Below are positions 35,490 through 47,251 of a stretch of 64,000 nt of DNA, in pieces. The stretch is from NCBI RefSeq assembly GCF_964199755.1, contig NC_133898.1:106692847-106756846 (forward strand). Direction: 5' to 3'. The position numbers were made by a program, and so were the translations under genes. The notes under the pieces are model-generated. The model saw nothing but the letters and a program-made list of their open reading frames with translations. It was not told where the DNA came from and did no database searches. The DNA is from Larus michahellis. Its lineage: Eukaryota; Chordata; Aves; Charadriiformes; Laridae. Each line of letters starts with the position of its first letter. Position 1 is the first letter of the stretch.

Positions 35490-36085
35490 TCATAGAATCT
35501 TCATGGTTGAAAAGGACCTTTGAGGTCATTGAGTGCAACCATACACACACACAAAAAAAACCCCCTACAATCTCTGCCACTAGAGCATGCCCTGAAGTGC
35601 CACATCTAGATGTTTCTTAAATACCTCTAGGGATGGTGACTCAACCACCTCCCTGGGCAGGCTGTTCCAGTGCCTGACCACTCTTTCAGTAAAGGAATTC
35701 TTCCTAATACCTAATCTAAACCTCCCCTGCTGCAGCTTCAGACCATTTCCTCTGGTCCTGTCCTTATTCACCCGGGAGAAGAGGCCAACGCCCACCTCTC
35801 TCCAACCTCCTTTCAGGTAGTTGTAGAGGGCAATGAGGTCTCCCCTCAGCCTCCTCTTCTCCAAGCTAAACATGCCCAGCTCCCTCAGCCTCTCCTCATA
35901 TGACCTGGTCTCCAGACCCCTCACCAGCCTGGTAGCTCTCCTCTGGACACGCTCCAGCACTTCAATGTCCCTCTTGTACAGAGGGGCCCAGAACTGAACA
36001 CAGCACTCGAGGTGAGGCCTCACCAGTGCCGAGTACAGAGGCACGATCACTTCCCTGCTCCTGCTGGCCTTTGAGTAGGACTGTT
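35490..36085 (-). mobile_element. CR1 LINE 3' fragment with intact C-terminal ORF2, minus strand
   Basis: Minus-strand reading gives an uninterrupted C-terminal ORF2 frame of about 165 codons ending at the stop at 35580-35582. Landmarks in order: [92 protein letters not shown] and [11 protein letters not shown] short 3' UTR and one degenerate tail unit (AGATTCTATGAA on the minus strand) follow. The 5' break is near 36060-36085. With no frameshift in 500 bases it is one of the better-kept copies in the window. A (CA)n/A-run insertion at 35541-35560 interrupts the 3' UTR. Confidence 0.92.
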
Positions 36086-38689
36086 TTAATGGGATAACAG
36101 AATTATTTTTCAAGCAAGTTTTGTTTTCTGCTTGATTAGGAAAAAAATCAAACCTTTATTAAAATGAGAAAATGTATGAACAGCTAAGGATTCTGATCAA
36201 AAAGCACATAAAGTTTACAAATAAATATGGTGTTTAACTAAAATGTAATTGCTCATTTTAGGTAACAATACTTTAAAGCTGATTTGGGATGACATAAAAA
36301 TTTGCGTAGTCCTGTATTTATATATTGAGCTTGCCTCTTTTAAGAATTACTCACTTGACCATGAGAAAAAACGCCATGTAGAATATCTCAGCTGCTTTCA
36401 TCAAAGGATCAGATGGCGTGTACATTTAGTTGCTGGAATTAGTAGAATAGTGTTTCTACAGAGAAAATTATTTAAAGATATTTTGTTGATAAACTATAAC
36501 ATTCCTTATTGTTACGTTGCTGGCATAATCCTTCAGTGTCCGTCTTCTCTCTGCCTAGAATAATGTTTGGTTGGTATAGCATATGTACCTGAAAATTTCA
36601 GAAAATAAAAACCGCTGATCATTCTAATGCAATATAATATAACTTATTAATTCAAGAGCTAGATCTGAGATGTGCTGAACTCTTAATTTCCTAATTAATT
36701 TCATGGATGCTGAGGACGCTCAGCGGTAAATAAACACACAGAAGAATTTAAGCATCAAGGTCTCCCTTTATTGTGAAGATATTTACATCTAGTACTTAGA
36801 TTACTGAACTACCACTCAATGGCTATGTTAACCCCAGAAACACCCAAATTTACACATGCCTATTTTTCATTAGAAAATTTCCTTTGAACCTAAAATTACA
36901 TTTCTGGTCATACTCAAAATGGTTGCGTACTGTCAATTTGTATAGGACTCTTATTGAACAGTCGTTGTAATCTTCAATATAGACGTTCGTCCATAGGGAT
37001 AAAACTGCTAGGCTTTCTTTAAGTGCACCTGCTAGCTTTGGCCTTACATAAGATATTTCTGGGGGTGGAAGTGGTGTCTTCTCATTTTCCCACAGTAGAG
37101 AGAGTAATTTAACAGTTGGAGCACTTAGCTAGATGGTGAAATATCTACATTCAGCTTCCTCTTCCCTGAGAAACTTAAAGCCTGTCTCATCCTTTTTTTC
37201 TGGCATATACTGTGACAGCCCTAGGCTCTCCCCTGTTGGTGCCGTGGAGATTTCCTGTTAAAGTTTCCTTTGGAGCTAGAAGGTTTGGGTTCCAAACCTT
37301 GCTTAAGGGAACTCAATATAAAATATTTAAAAAGCTGCTGGAACAGTAACTGAACTCCTACTGGTCCCTTCTTACATGGAGAGCATTACTCGCCACATCA
37401 GAGTCGTGCTCCCGGTTGGGTTTCTGTCTTGCTCAGTGAATATTCAACTATTCTATGAAAAGTGGAACTGTAAGTAGTCTGCCTGGACTACTGCTCTGGG
37501 GTTCATTTGCCAGGAAGCACCTAAAAGATAGGTGCTACAGTATCTATTTTCAGTTCATTTCAGGAAAGAATCAATAGCTTTTATCATTAGGGCCTTAACA
37601 ATCAGCATGTTATATCCTTCAAATAAAATCTATGAAGAAATCTTACAGAGAGAGCTATGCTATTATCAGGGGGATTGTGTGAGTTGTCCTCTGGTTTGTA
37701 TTTATTTAAGACCTAGGCAAAATATTTTTTTTCTTCTAGTACAAAGTTTGCAGTGCCACTTAACTAATGAGGTATCTGCTTCATCTCTGTTGACATCATC
37801 ACTGATATTGAAGAGATGAAAAAAATTAGGTCTAGGTATAACGCTCCCATTTGGATTTGTGTGTATTAAGGTGCCCAGTTACCATAGTAATGAATATAGT
37901 GTAAATACACGTGTGTATTTCTGTCTGAGAGAGAATTGCAGTCATTTGAATCTCTTGTGAAGGTAATCCCATAGTTACCTTTCACCGTTCTTCATGTTTC
38001 CTCCACTTTTCTAATCATGTAAAAAACATTGCCTTTGTTTATGAGTGCAGCATTCACGGCGAGCTGCTACCACACAGGAAGATGTCATGTCTGAAGTACT
38101 TCACCCTAACCCAGCTCAAGTCCATGACCTTGAACTCCAACTAGGGATTTCTGAAATAGCGGAGTGATGTGCTGGCAGTGTATTGCCTTGCTTTATCAGC
38201 TACAACATTACATGGGGTTTCACCTCAAGGCACAGGGAGTCATGGTAATTGAGACTGGAGGCCACAGATGTGTAAATTTATCACTAAGTCCATTTCCCTC
38301 AGGATGACACATTGCATTTTGGCTCCCTGTAAGTGGAGGAATGCATTTGGAACAGCTTTTGATAGCTATCCCACTGCACTAAGGACTAGAGCATGAATGC
38401 AAAGCAACGAAAATCTTTTGAATTTTACCACTCGGTTGACGACAATAGTTTGTTCCATTTTACTACGTGGGTAAAATGACACATACGCATGCACTCACAC
38501 CCAGCAACAACAAAAGAAACAGTATGAAGTATGCACTTTTCGTGATTTTTGTTTTTCTCAATCAAAACCAGTTTTGAAAACATACTTTTAAAGACCTAGC
38601 AAGGAGCGCGGAGGGACAAAAGCCTATTTACTGACAAAATTTAAGCCAGATCTGTCTAGGAATGATTTTCGCAGATTGAGAAAAAGCAA
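36086..38689. other. CSMD1 intron 1, no recognised gene
   Basis: AT-rich with short frames only. If the inversion proposed in the findings is real, this block is the left part of the inverted segment. Confidence 0.4.
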
Positions 38690-39660
38690 GCAAATCTTCT
38701 TTCTTTAAAAAAGATTAAAGACAGTCCAAGAAACTATACATCAGTGAATTTAACAGGAGTTGTGGGTAAAATTAAACTACCGTAAGGAAGTGTGAAAGAA
38801 CAGCTTGAAAATCAGTTTGATTAAGGATAACCAGCATAGATTCAGGCAGGGGAGGTCATGCTTAGCTAACCTGCTGGAGTTCTTTGAAGATATTACTGCC
38901 ACTGTAGATAAGGGAAATTCAATGGATGTAGTCTACTTGTAAGCCTTTGACAAGGCACCACATCTAAGATTAATGGCTAAGAGAAATCATCACGAAGGCA
39001 AAGAAACTGTTGTATGGAAAACTCGTTTAAGTGTAGGCCACAAAGGGAAAAGCTGTACGGAGTTTCCGAGGAGTCAGCGTTAGGTCCTCTGTTGTTTGTG
39101 ATTATGTATTTCTGATTGTAAATCATGGGGGGAGAGTTTGTAGCCTATGCAGGATCTAAAAGCATAGCAAGAAGCACAGAACAATGTGATCATATTCAAA
39201 AGGTGTTGTATCATCTATATAACTTTTCTAGCAAAAATAAACAGAATTTGGCTAGGAAAATATAGAATAATTAATATAGGAACACAAAACCAAATTAGAA
39301 AATACTCACTAAATAAAACAATCGTCCTATATACTAAGCAAGAAAACAATTTGGGAATTATTGAGGAAATATATTGAAGCCATCAGCCCAGAGCAACGCA
39401 GCATTTTAAAAGGTCAACAAGATGCAAAGATGTTTTAGAAGACAGAAAACATATCAAAGAAAACAAAAAATATTGTTAGGGCACACAAAACCATAGTAAA
39501 ACCATTTCTAGGACATGGTCTACAATATTGCTAATAGTTGTTCAGGGAAAATAATATTTTCATGTTGGGATCCCATCTAGGGAAACAAAAGATACAAGGT
39601 CCCAGTAGATGAACTGTGAAGAATGTTAAAGAACCTCAGTTTTTTTTACTGTAAACCAGA
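38690..39660 (+). mobile_element. Old CR1-type LINE fragment (reverse transcriptase)
   Basis: Plus-strand translation with frame changes reads NQHRFRQGRSCLANLLEFFE near 38826, then ATVDKGNSMDVVYL and AFDKAPHLRLM near 38900-38975. A LGPLLFVI-like stretch near 39085-39105 and a degenerate LGIIEEIY region near 39350 follow, in the order of CR1 ORF2. After that, 'gtaaaaccatttctagga' parallels the KSMVRPHLEYC segment near 39495. Many indels; no 3' tail seen. It belongs to an old CR1 lineage rather than the avian young set. Confidence 0.75.
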
Positions 39661-39689
39661 AAAATATATGATTTTTTTTATAGTAGGAC

Positions 39690-39905
39690 CCAGGGATTCT
39701 AGTCAAAATTAAGGTCCTATTGTGTTAGGCATGCTAATGGAAGACAGCACCTCCCTGTGCCAAGGAGCTTATAATAAAACAGCTTAACGATACAGACAAG
39801 GGAAAAAAAAGATACAAAGGACACAGTAATTTACCCAAAGAAGGTCTGTGCCTGAATTGTGATGCAGGATTCATATTTTATGAGTCCCAAGTCAATATTT
39901 TATAT
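39690..39905 (-). mobile_element. Ancient MIR-like SINE relic, minus strand
   Basis: The plus strand carries 'aaggtcctattgtgttagg', 'tgccaaggagcttataata', then 'agtaatttacccaaag', 'aaggtctgtgcctgaattg' and 'atgagtcccaagtcaatat'. This is the order of an inverted MIR-type SINE (reverse complement of tRNA-like head, CORE and tail). Strongly diverged; the subfamily cannot be named by eye. Confidence 0.5.
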
Positions 39906-40649
39906 GAGTAACGTTATTTCTTTATAGGTATAAGGGTTTTGCTTAATATGGGGTAGAAAACCTAGGTGATTATCTTTTTTATACATATATATAAGCTTAG
40001 AAATTGAAAATTCTTACGCTGCATTTATTCAGGTCTTAACCTAAGTCACTGATTCCACAGGCCTCTACTTAAATCTAAAGATTATATTAAATTCTTAAGG
40101 AATCTCCGTATTCATTCCTAAATATTTGAATTCCAGAGCAGGAAATACATATTGATTTTAAAGAGAAAATAAATAATTAATATACATGAGTCCACTAGGC
40201 ATTTGCTCATGGGAGAAAAATGAGATAAAAAAAAATTAACAAAAATTTACTGAAATGGCTATTTTTTTCTATTAAGATGGACTTCATTTCTTCTGGACTT
40301 TCTTATGCTCTGAGGTCTGCTAGAAAAGAAAAATATTCTCGGAAGATCAGCATTTCCCCGTAGTTATGGAAAGTTTCTTTGCTGTATGACTCAGAGCTTT
40401 GAAGTTCATATGTTCAATCTTTTCTTTTATACATGTATTAATTCTTATAGATAGTGCTATATCCAAAAAGGGACTGCTGCTACAACACTAGGAGCCCTGG
40501 TGTCTAACGTCCAAAACTCTAGTCCCAAAAAATTAAAATAGAAGTCTATTTTACACTTTCTTTCTTGTTGGGGACAACCTAGGCATCTTGGAATGGAATG
40601 AAATAGGCACCAAGCAGGGTGTTTGTAGCAGAAAATACAATATCCCTTC
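39906..40649. other. CSMD1 intron 1, no recognised feature
   Basis: AT-rich; nothing assignable before the CR1 fragment. Confidence 0.4.
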
Positions 40650-41632
40650 TGCCTTCCTTCCTGACCTCCTGAGGAACCTGAACATACAGAATTCTGTGGG
40701 ACCTGATCAGATGCATCCCAGAGTCCTGAGGGAACTGGCTGATGTAGTTGCCAAACCACTCTCCATGATATTTGAAAAGTCATGGCAGTCAGGTGAAATC
40801 CCTGGTGACTGAAAAAAGGGAAACATTGCACTCATTTTTAAAAAGGGTAGAAAGGAGGACCCTGGGAACTGTTGACCTGTCAGCCTCACCTCTGTGCCTG
40901 CGAAGACCATGGAAGCTCCTCCTAGAAGCTGTGCTAGGGCACATAGAGGAAAGGCAGGTGATTCAAGACAGCCAGCATGGCTTCACCAAGGGCAAGTCCT
41001 GCCTGACCAACCTGGTGGCCTTCTATAATAGGGTGACTACATCAGTGGACAAGGGAAGAGCTACAGATGTCATCTATCTGGACTTCTGTAAGGCCTTTGA
41101 CACAATTCCTCACAATATCCTTCTCTAAATTGGAGAGATATGGATTTGATGGGTGGACTGTTTGGTGGATGAGGAATTGGTAGGATGGTGAGATCCAGAG
41201 GATAGTGATCGATGGCTCAATGTCCAGATGGAGATCGGTGACCAAGTGGTGTCCCTCAGGGGTCTGTACAGGGACCAGTACTGTTCAATATCTTCATCAA
41301 TGACATGGACAGTGGGATCAAGTGCACCCTCAGCAAGTTTGCAGATGAGACCAAACTGGGTGGTGGGGTTGATACACCTGAGGGATGGGATGTCATCCAG
41401 CGGGACCTGGCCAGGCTCACGTGCAGGGTCCTGCACCTGGGTCAGGGCAACCCCTGGTATCAACAGAGGCTGAGGGATGAAGGGAGTGAGGGCAGCCCTG
41501 AGGAGAAGGACTTGGGGGTGTTGGTGGATGAGAAGCTCAACATGAGCTGGCAGTGCGCGCTCACATCCCAGGAAGCCAACCGTATCCCTGGTTGCATCAG
41601 AAGAAGCATGGCCAGCAGGTCAGGAGAGAAAT
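40650..41632 (+). mobile_element. CR1 LINE reverse transcriptase fragment lacking its 3' end
   Basis: Plus-strand CR1 ORF2 in pieces. [20 protein letters not shown] (about 40699), [16 protein letters not shown] (about 40979), [16 protein letters not shown] (motif A, about 41069), [11 protein letters not shown] (about 41331) and [12 protein letters not shown] (about 41505) occur in order. The catalytic F-A-D-D box reads FADE, so its second aspartate is lost. Trp codons have become stops near 40809, several indels shift the frame, and about 45 bases are missing between DLARL and CRVLHLG. Unusually for CR1 the 3' part is absent: similarity stops at about 41632, right after ASRSGE. Confidence 0.92.
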
Positions 41633-42699
41633 ATTTCAGTCAGCCCTGTGAGAAGGAAATAATTCTTTCCTCCTAGAGTCCGTCTTCCTAGCTATCCTTT
41701 TCTTTTCCTAAACTGTAAGAGAAGCCGTTGTTATTTTAGTTGTAAATTATAATACCATAAAGAGTCTTATCTGTCTTTCACACTCTTCGGTGCAATACAG
41801 TTATGGATATAGCACCCTCATTGCTTCAGTACCTACATCTCTCAGGACAGAGGGAATAGACCAGAAAGAGACTGCCTCTGGTAGCACTGCTTTACTAGCC
41901 AGGCAGGCAATGTTAGCGCCTCTGTATAATATACATTCAATGGATATGCCCATACACCAAACCATGAAGAACTCAGTCCAAGGTTGACGCTTCTTTGCTC
42001 AGGTGGCACGTAGTCTCCTGTCTGGTCGTGACTGTAGATCTTACTCCTAAACCTTCACGTTATTCTTTATATGGTTCAGGCTTAAAATACTCAGGTAAAA
42101 TACTCCTGATCTTTCAGTCCAAGCAAGTTTTACTCGGAGTGAACTTTGCAGTGGGAACATGAGTCAATGGAAACATTGGTTACTTCAGTTTGGTAATGGT
42201 CCTGAACCGACTTGTCTACTGTAGCATTTGTAGTCACTATTGAGGAATTTACTGTGCGTGAGGGGAGATGCAGCCTGAAGGCAAGGCACTCCCAGGAACT
42301 TGGGTAAGGGCATTTTCTGTGTCTGTCTCCTCCCATGTTAATCCTGATCATAAACACAGGCAGGGTCAAGGAACACGGCCTTCCTTTAAGGCTTGTTTCA
42401 CTTAATTGAAAACAATTCAAAACTGATGTGGAGAATTTGCGAGAGAATAATGGTATCCTACCGATCTGGAGTGGTTTCATGGAATGTTTTGGGCTCTAAA
42501 ACATCCTTTAAGGACTTTTTTACACTTTATATGTGGAAGTCATTGGGAAAAGCTCAAGCATCATAGAGTTTAGGTGCTTCCAGGTTGAGGTGGAAATAGT
42601 TTTCAGGGTACTGATTTGGGGACTTCTGTCCCCAAACCTCGTTTTCAGCAAGGAAGGTGCTACATTGCTGGTTCAGGAGTCTGGGACAAGGCCCCCAGC

Positions 42700-42840
42700 A
42701 CCATGACCATGCCGAGCCCAGTGGGGAGGCTCATCCTAGCCAGGGATGCTGACGGAGGAGCTGGGAGGCCAGTGGGGAGGCTGGCAGCCGGGAAGGCTGG
42801 TAGGGAGGCTGGCTCCTTTCCTCCCCCTCTGTTATGAGAT
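42700..42840 (+). repeat. G-rich degenerate minisatellite
   Basis: Repeated GGGAGGCTGG-like units, including CCAGTGGGGAGGCT at about 42719 and again at about 42770, in an otherwise AT-rich intron. The open frames here come from the repeat. Confidence 0.55.
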
Positions 42841-44341
42841 GCAGTGTCAGAGGGAGGCCTGCAGGTGTGACTGCTGTCAAAGACAAGGATCTGATTCTTA
42901 TTAGTCCGCTCTGGTTTTGACTTTACTATAGATTTGACTGGAGTTCTTGAAATTATCTTTCTGTGGCATGAGGAAGTGAATTTTAATTTTCTGATTAGAT
43001 AATGAGTAGTCTTTTTCTGAACCAAAAAGAAATCCAGGTTAACATCTTGCAGAACAGTTTTTGTGGAACGCTGACAGCAAAAGCTGTTTCTTGAAAAGAA
43101 GAAAATGAGTACATTTACTTGATGCAGGGTGTTATAGCTTGGTAGAGGAGACATACTATTTTCTGTTTACCAGTTCTTTCTCTATGTATTATTCTGTTAA
43201 CACTGAAGTCCAGAAAAACATTTTATTTCTTTATGAATGTCTTGAGAATATCACCTGTGGTAGACAGCTTATTAATCATTTGCTGCTTAAAACACACAGC
43301 TTTAGAGATCTGCCTTAGCTATTTATATAAAAAAAAGCAAATGATTTTCAGGTCATGCTACCAAACCATGGTTACTTAAAAAAGAAAGTTGATAAATTGT
43401 TTACTGTGCCAAGACAGCATAAATTTTAATTCAGATTTCAAGTGAAGAGAGATATTGTTTTTGTGACAGCCTTCCTTGTTTTTCCCAGTTAAAATTCTTT
43501 CAGAAATAAGCAGCTGAAAAACTTTTAAAACCCTAGTATCTTTATTAATTCACTTTACCTAGCAAAGTTTTTAAGCTGTTGTTACTCATAAAAGCAAAGA
43601 TATCACCAAAGATTTGTCTAGGGTCCATAAAGTAATAAAATCTTACAGTAGTTCTTCACATCAGAATTTCCATAATTTTCAAAACATGATTGATCACCGA
43701 CAAAGATTTGCTGTGTGTTTTGCATGGCCTACTCCATATACAAAGTATGATTTTAGAAATGACTTAAATGATTTCCAAATTGTCTCAACAGTTCCTATTG
43801 TTGGAAACAATTCCAACAGTTTCAGACACATTGTATTCATATAAAATGTGCAGCTTTTTAGTTTGAGAATGAAAAAAACTCACCCTAAAAGCTTTAAGTG
43901 GAGCTATTGTTTGCTTTCAGAACTTACTACTATGACCCTGTCTATTTTCCCTAATTGATTTCATTAGGATAACAGGACTCCACTGGATTTTCTTTGACAC
44001 GCTAGGACAGATACCAAACAACCAGAAAGTACAAAAGGTGAGATTCCGAAGGGAAAAGTATGATTATACAACTTCTTACTTTTTCATACGCATTTAAAAG
44101 TTCACTTACTGGATAACAAAGCAAAAACCTTTTGACCACTCTACAGAGAACAGCGACACTCTCCTATGGAGCTCAGTTGACAGTGAAGTAAATTTTTAAA
44201 GGTAGGATTTAATGGTTACAGAATGTTAATCCATCTGGGTGGCTTAGGAATCAAAATTTAGTTTTAAAGTGATTTGGACATTCAGAGTAAGTCCCGTTAA
44301 GGATTTGGGCACTACAACGAGTAGCATCAAAAGACTCTCCC

Positions 44342-44387
44342 CAGGCACCAGACTCCCTACGCTTGTGTAGGGAGTGTTAGATGCCTG
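44342..44387. repeat. Interrupted hairpin, about 46 bases
   Basis: ACTCCCTAC (44352-44360) pairs perfectly with GTAGGGAGT (44367-44375) over a 6-base loop. An outer CAGGCA (44342-44347) pairs with TGCCTG (44382-44387), separated by small internal bulges. It resembles a short microRNA precursor or inverted-repeat remnant; no expression evidence. Confidence 0.6.
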
Positions 44388-47171
44388 AGGACAGAGCCCC
44401 AAACAGGAGCAGACTGAATGAGCAGCATCCAACAGACAGCAATTAGAGAATATTTTGGTCCCTCAGAACATCAGAGGGACACATCCTTTTTTACCAGTCA
44501 GCTGGAGAAACCTCTCCTGAATCAGGGTGCCTAAATGTTTTCTTTACAGAAACCCAGTCAAGGTCACTTTTTAAAGGACTGGTGCCAGAAGAGGAGGTGA
44601 TAGTACCATGGTCTTTAATCCAATTTTGACTAGTTGCAGCATACTCTAAATGTCATTTCTTTTTGCCATAGGAGGAGATTTATATCTATGCTTCTTACTC
44701 ACTTAGAAGTTGTTCTAACCATTAATTTTAGACACGTGGGTTGCGCTTCCTGCCAAAACATTTTTACTGTGCAAAAAAGAATTCAGGATACCTTGGGTCA
44801 GTGAGGTACACATATAAGTAGGAAGTTTGGGTACTCATGTGGTAAGGACCTTTTTTATTTTAACAAAAAATTATGGTTCTAAATAAAAAAAAAAATAAAT
44901 CTTGGCAGAAAGAATGATTCGTAGATTTTCACTCCTAAAAAAATGTCCCAATTATGAGATGATAGTTTTATATGTCATGCTCTTTCCCAGTGGAGGACTG
45001 TTTATGTATGCCATACAGAATTAGACAACTTCAAAAGGAGAGGCTGATAATAGACATTGTGTTTAGGATACCACTAAGATGAGGAGATGTGAATTCGAAT
45101 AACTCTGCCCTGGCCGAATTGTGCTTCAACAGCAGCAATATCCAGGTAATCTGTGGCATAAAGAGAGAAACCACCTTAATTTTGTGCACAGTCTGATCTG
45201 TTGAAATGCTCAACAACACTAATCAGATCAGATCTTTCACATCATGTAGAGAGAGAAAGATCTTCTTTCTACATTCTTGCTTATTAGGCTTTGAGATGGT
45301 CAGTATTAAAATGCTTTTGAGTTTGCCCAGGAGCAGACCAGCGTGTACCTGGGGTACTCTCATGCAGAAAACATGGTGCCTAGAGGTGAGGCTGCAGCAA
45401 ACTAATCCTTTGCCCTCATGCTAGTGAATAAGTCCGTTTGTGAAGTTACTCTTTTGATACTCTAATAACTTTTACTCAGTCTTCAAAAGTTTTATTTCTT
45501 TTGATGCTTCATTTACTAAATACTATTTCTTTTACCACTCTGCATTGTTAGTTATTCTGTTTTTATACAACATCAGCATAAGTAGTTACTAAATCAAAAT
45601 ACTGATTTCTTACCACGCTTTTCATGGGTGTTAATATTGCAAATTAATGGGTGTAATGGAGAATAATCAGGTCAGTTGAACACAGTGAATGAATATCACG
45701 TATTAACAATGCCTGCTCGATATACATAAGGCTAAGTTAAAAGTTTTTATGAGATCTACCTCTTCTGCATTATCTTAGTTTTGAGTATAAGTATTCTAGG
45801 AGCGTAAATTACTCAGCATATCTTTACATTTTTAACTTTCTAGTTTATAAATTAAAGTTCATAGCATGGTTGTGCAATGTGAATAGTCATAGCACTCTAA
45901 GAAACTGCCCACCAGCTGAGCTGAGTCAGCTGAATACCTTAGTTCACCCCAAATGTGAGCTAACATCATAAATCAATACAGATCAGTTTCTCTAAGACTC
46001 TCGGAGAGTACACACGTGTTCACTTCTTGCTTGTTGCACAATGATCCGGGCATCGTACTTATCCTCTTACCTCGTGCTAAGTGCCATCCATATTTAGTAA
46101 CAATATTATTAATGAGAGTAACGTATCGTTATTGCACATGCAGTAACTTAGCTTTTTTCTATTTGATTTCTTTGCTGAAGTTATTTAAATGCAGACAGGC
46201 AGGTTTCTGTGGGCACACTGCAGGTTGCTTTCACACAGCCTCATGGAAGCCCTGGCATGGGATGTCATGCTGCTATGGCTGACACACAGCAGAGGAATAA
46301 AAAGCTTAAGCAAAAATGTAAGATGGCAGCTTCGAAAGCACAACAAGCTATCATATGATTTTAGCGGGAATATATTTAAAAATCCTTTCACAAATTCAAG
46401 CTTTTTTTTTTTTTTTCTTTCTTTACATTACGATTCTTGGCGCCAGTTGCTACACTACACTACCTGAAAGACAACGGTGTCACCACACTGATTTAAGTTT
46501 TCTGGAGCACAGCCTTTCTTCTACAAAGAAAAATCATTGATGCTTTCTTCTCAGTTTCCTCCCTCCAGCTGAAGAAACAGTGGCCTTGAGGAGTGAGACT
46601 CTGATCTGCACCATGAAGATCTGTACACTCACCACTAATTACTGTATTTGTAATTCCTGACCATACTAGCCTTGCCAAGAAATGAATTACAGTCTTTTGA
46701 GTACATTAATATCTATAAGCCAGACCTCAGCTTGCAGGGCCAGTAGAAATGGTAGAGATAGTAACTTACCAAACACTCCCATTAAGTGCACGGTGCTATC
46801 TGATTGTCTTGTATGCTTCTCTTTTATTAACCCTTCAATCACTCTGACAAGTGCATTTGAACTGAGGGAGGGAAATGATTTTGACAGTTTTGCATAGAAC
46901 AATGATGTAAAAAGTCTGAGACTGACAGAAAGAAAAGCAGCACACAGTAATGATGCTCTCGGTTTATAGCGTCTCTTAAAAGAGATGAACGTGTCTTTTT
47001 TTTGTTCTGAATGCATTACTAGGCTGCTGTAGGTTTTTCTGCACTTATAATACATGCAATAATTGTTGCCCTAACTGTTGTTGTGCTAGAGTTTATGCTA
47101 GGTGGACTCTGGAAATAGCTCTTTAATTGAATAATTGCTTCATTGTGATTTTATTTTATATTCTTTTTAGC

Positions 47172-47251
47172 AGCACTGATCATAAGGAGTTCAGTTGGTA
47201 TTCATTGTAATAGCACTGATCATAAAAAATTAATTTGCTATTCATATGGAT
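47172..47251 (+). repeat. 40-bp tandem duplication
   Basis: AGCACTGATCATAA recurs exactly 40 bases later, and the rest of the unit is similar (GGTATTCAT against GCTATTCAT). Confidence 0.8.

Noticed and set aside
35580..36113. 177-codon minus-strand frame as a host gene
   Set aside because: It is the C-terminal end of CR1 ORF2 with a few non-CR1 codons at its start.
40457..40831. 124-codon minus-strand frame
   Set aside because: Antisense of the plus-strand CR1 reverse transcriptase at its 3' part; no independent support.
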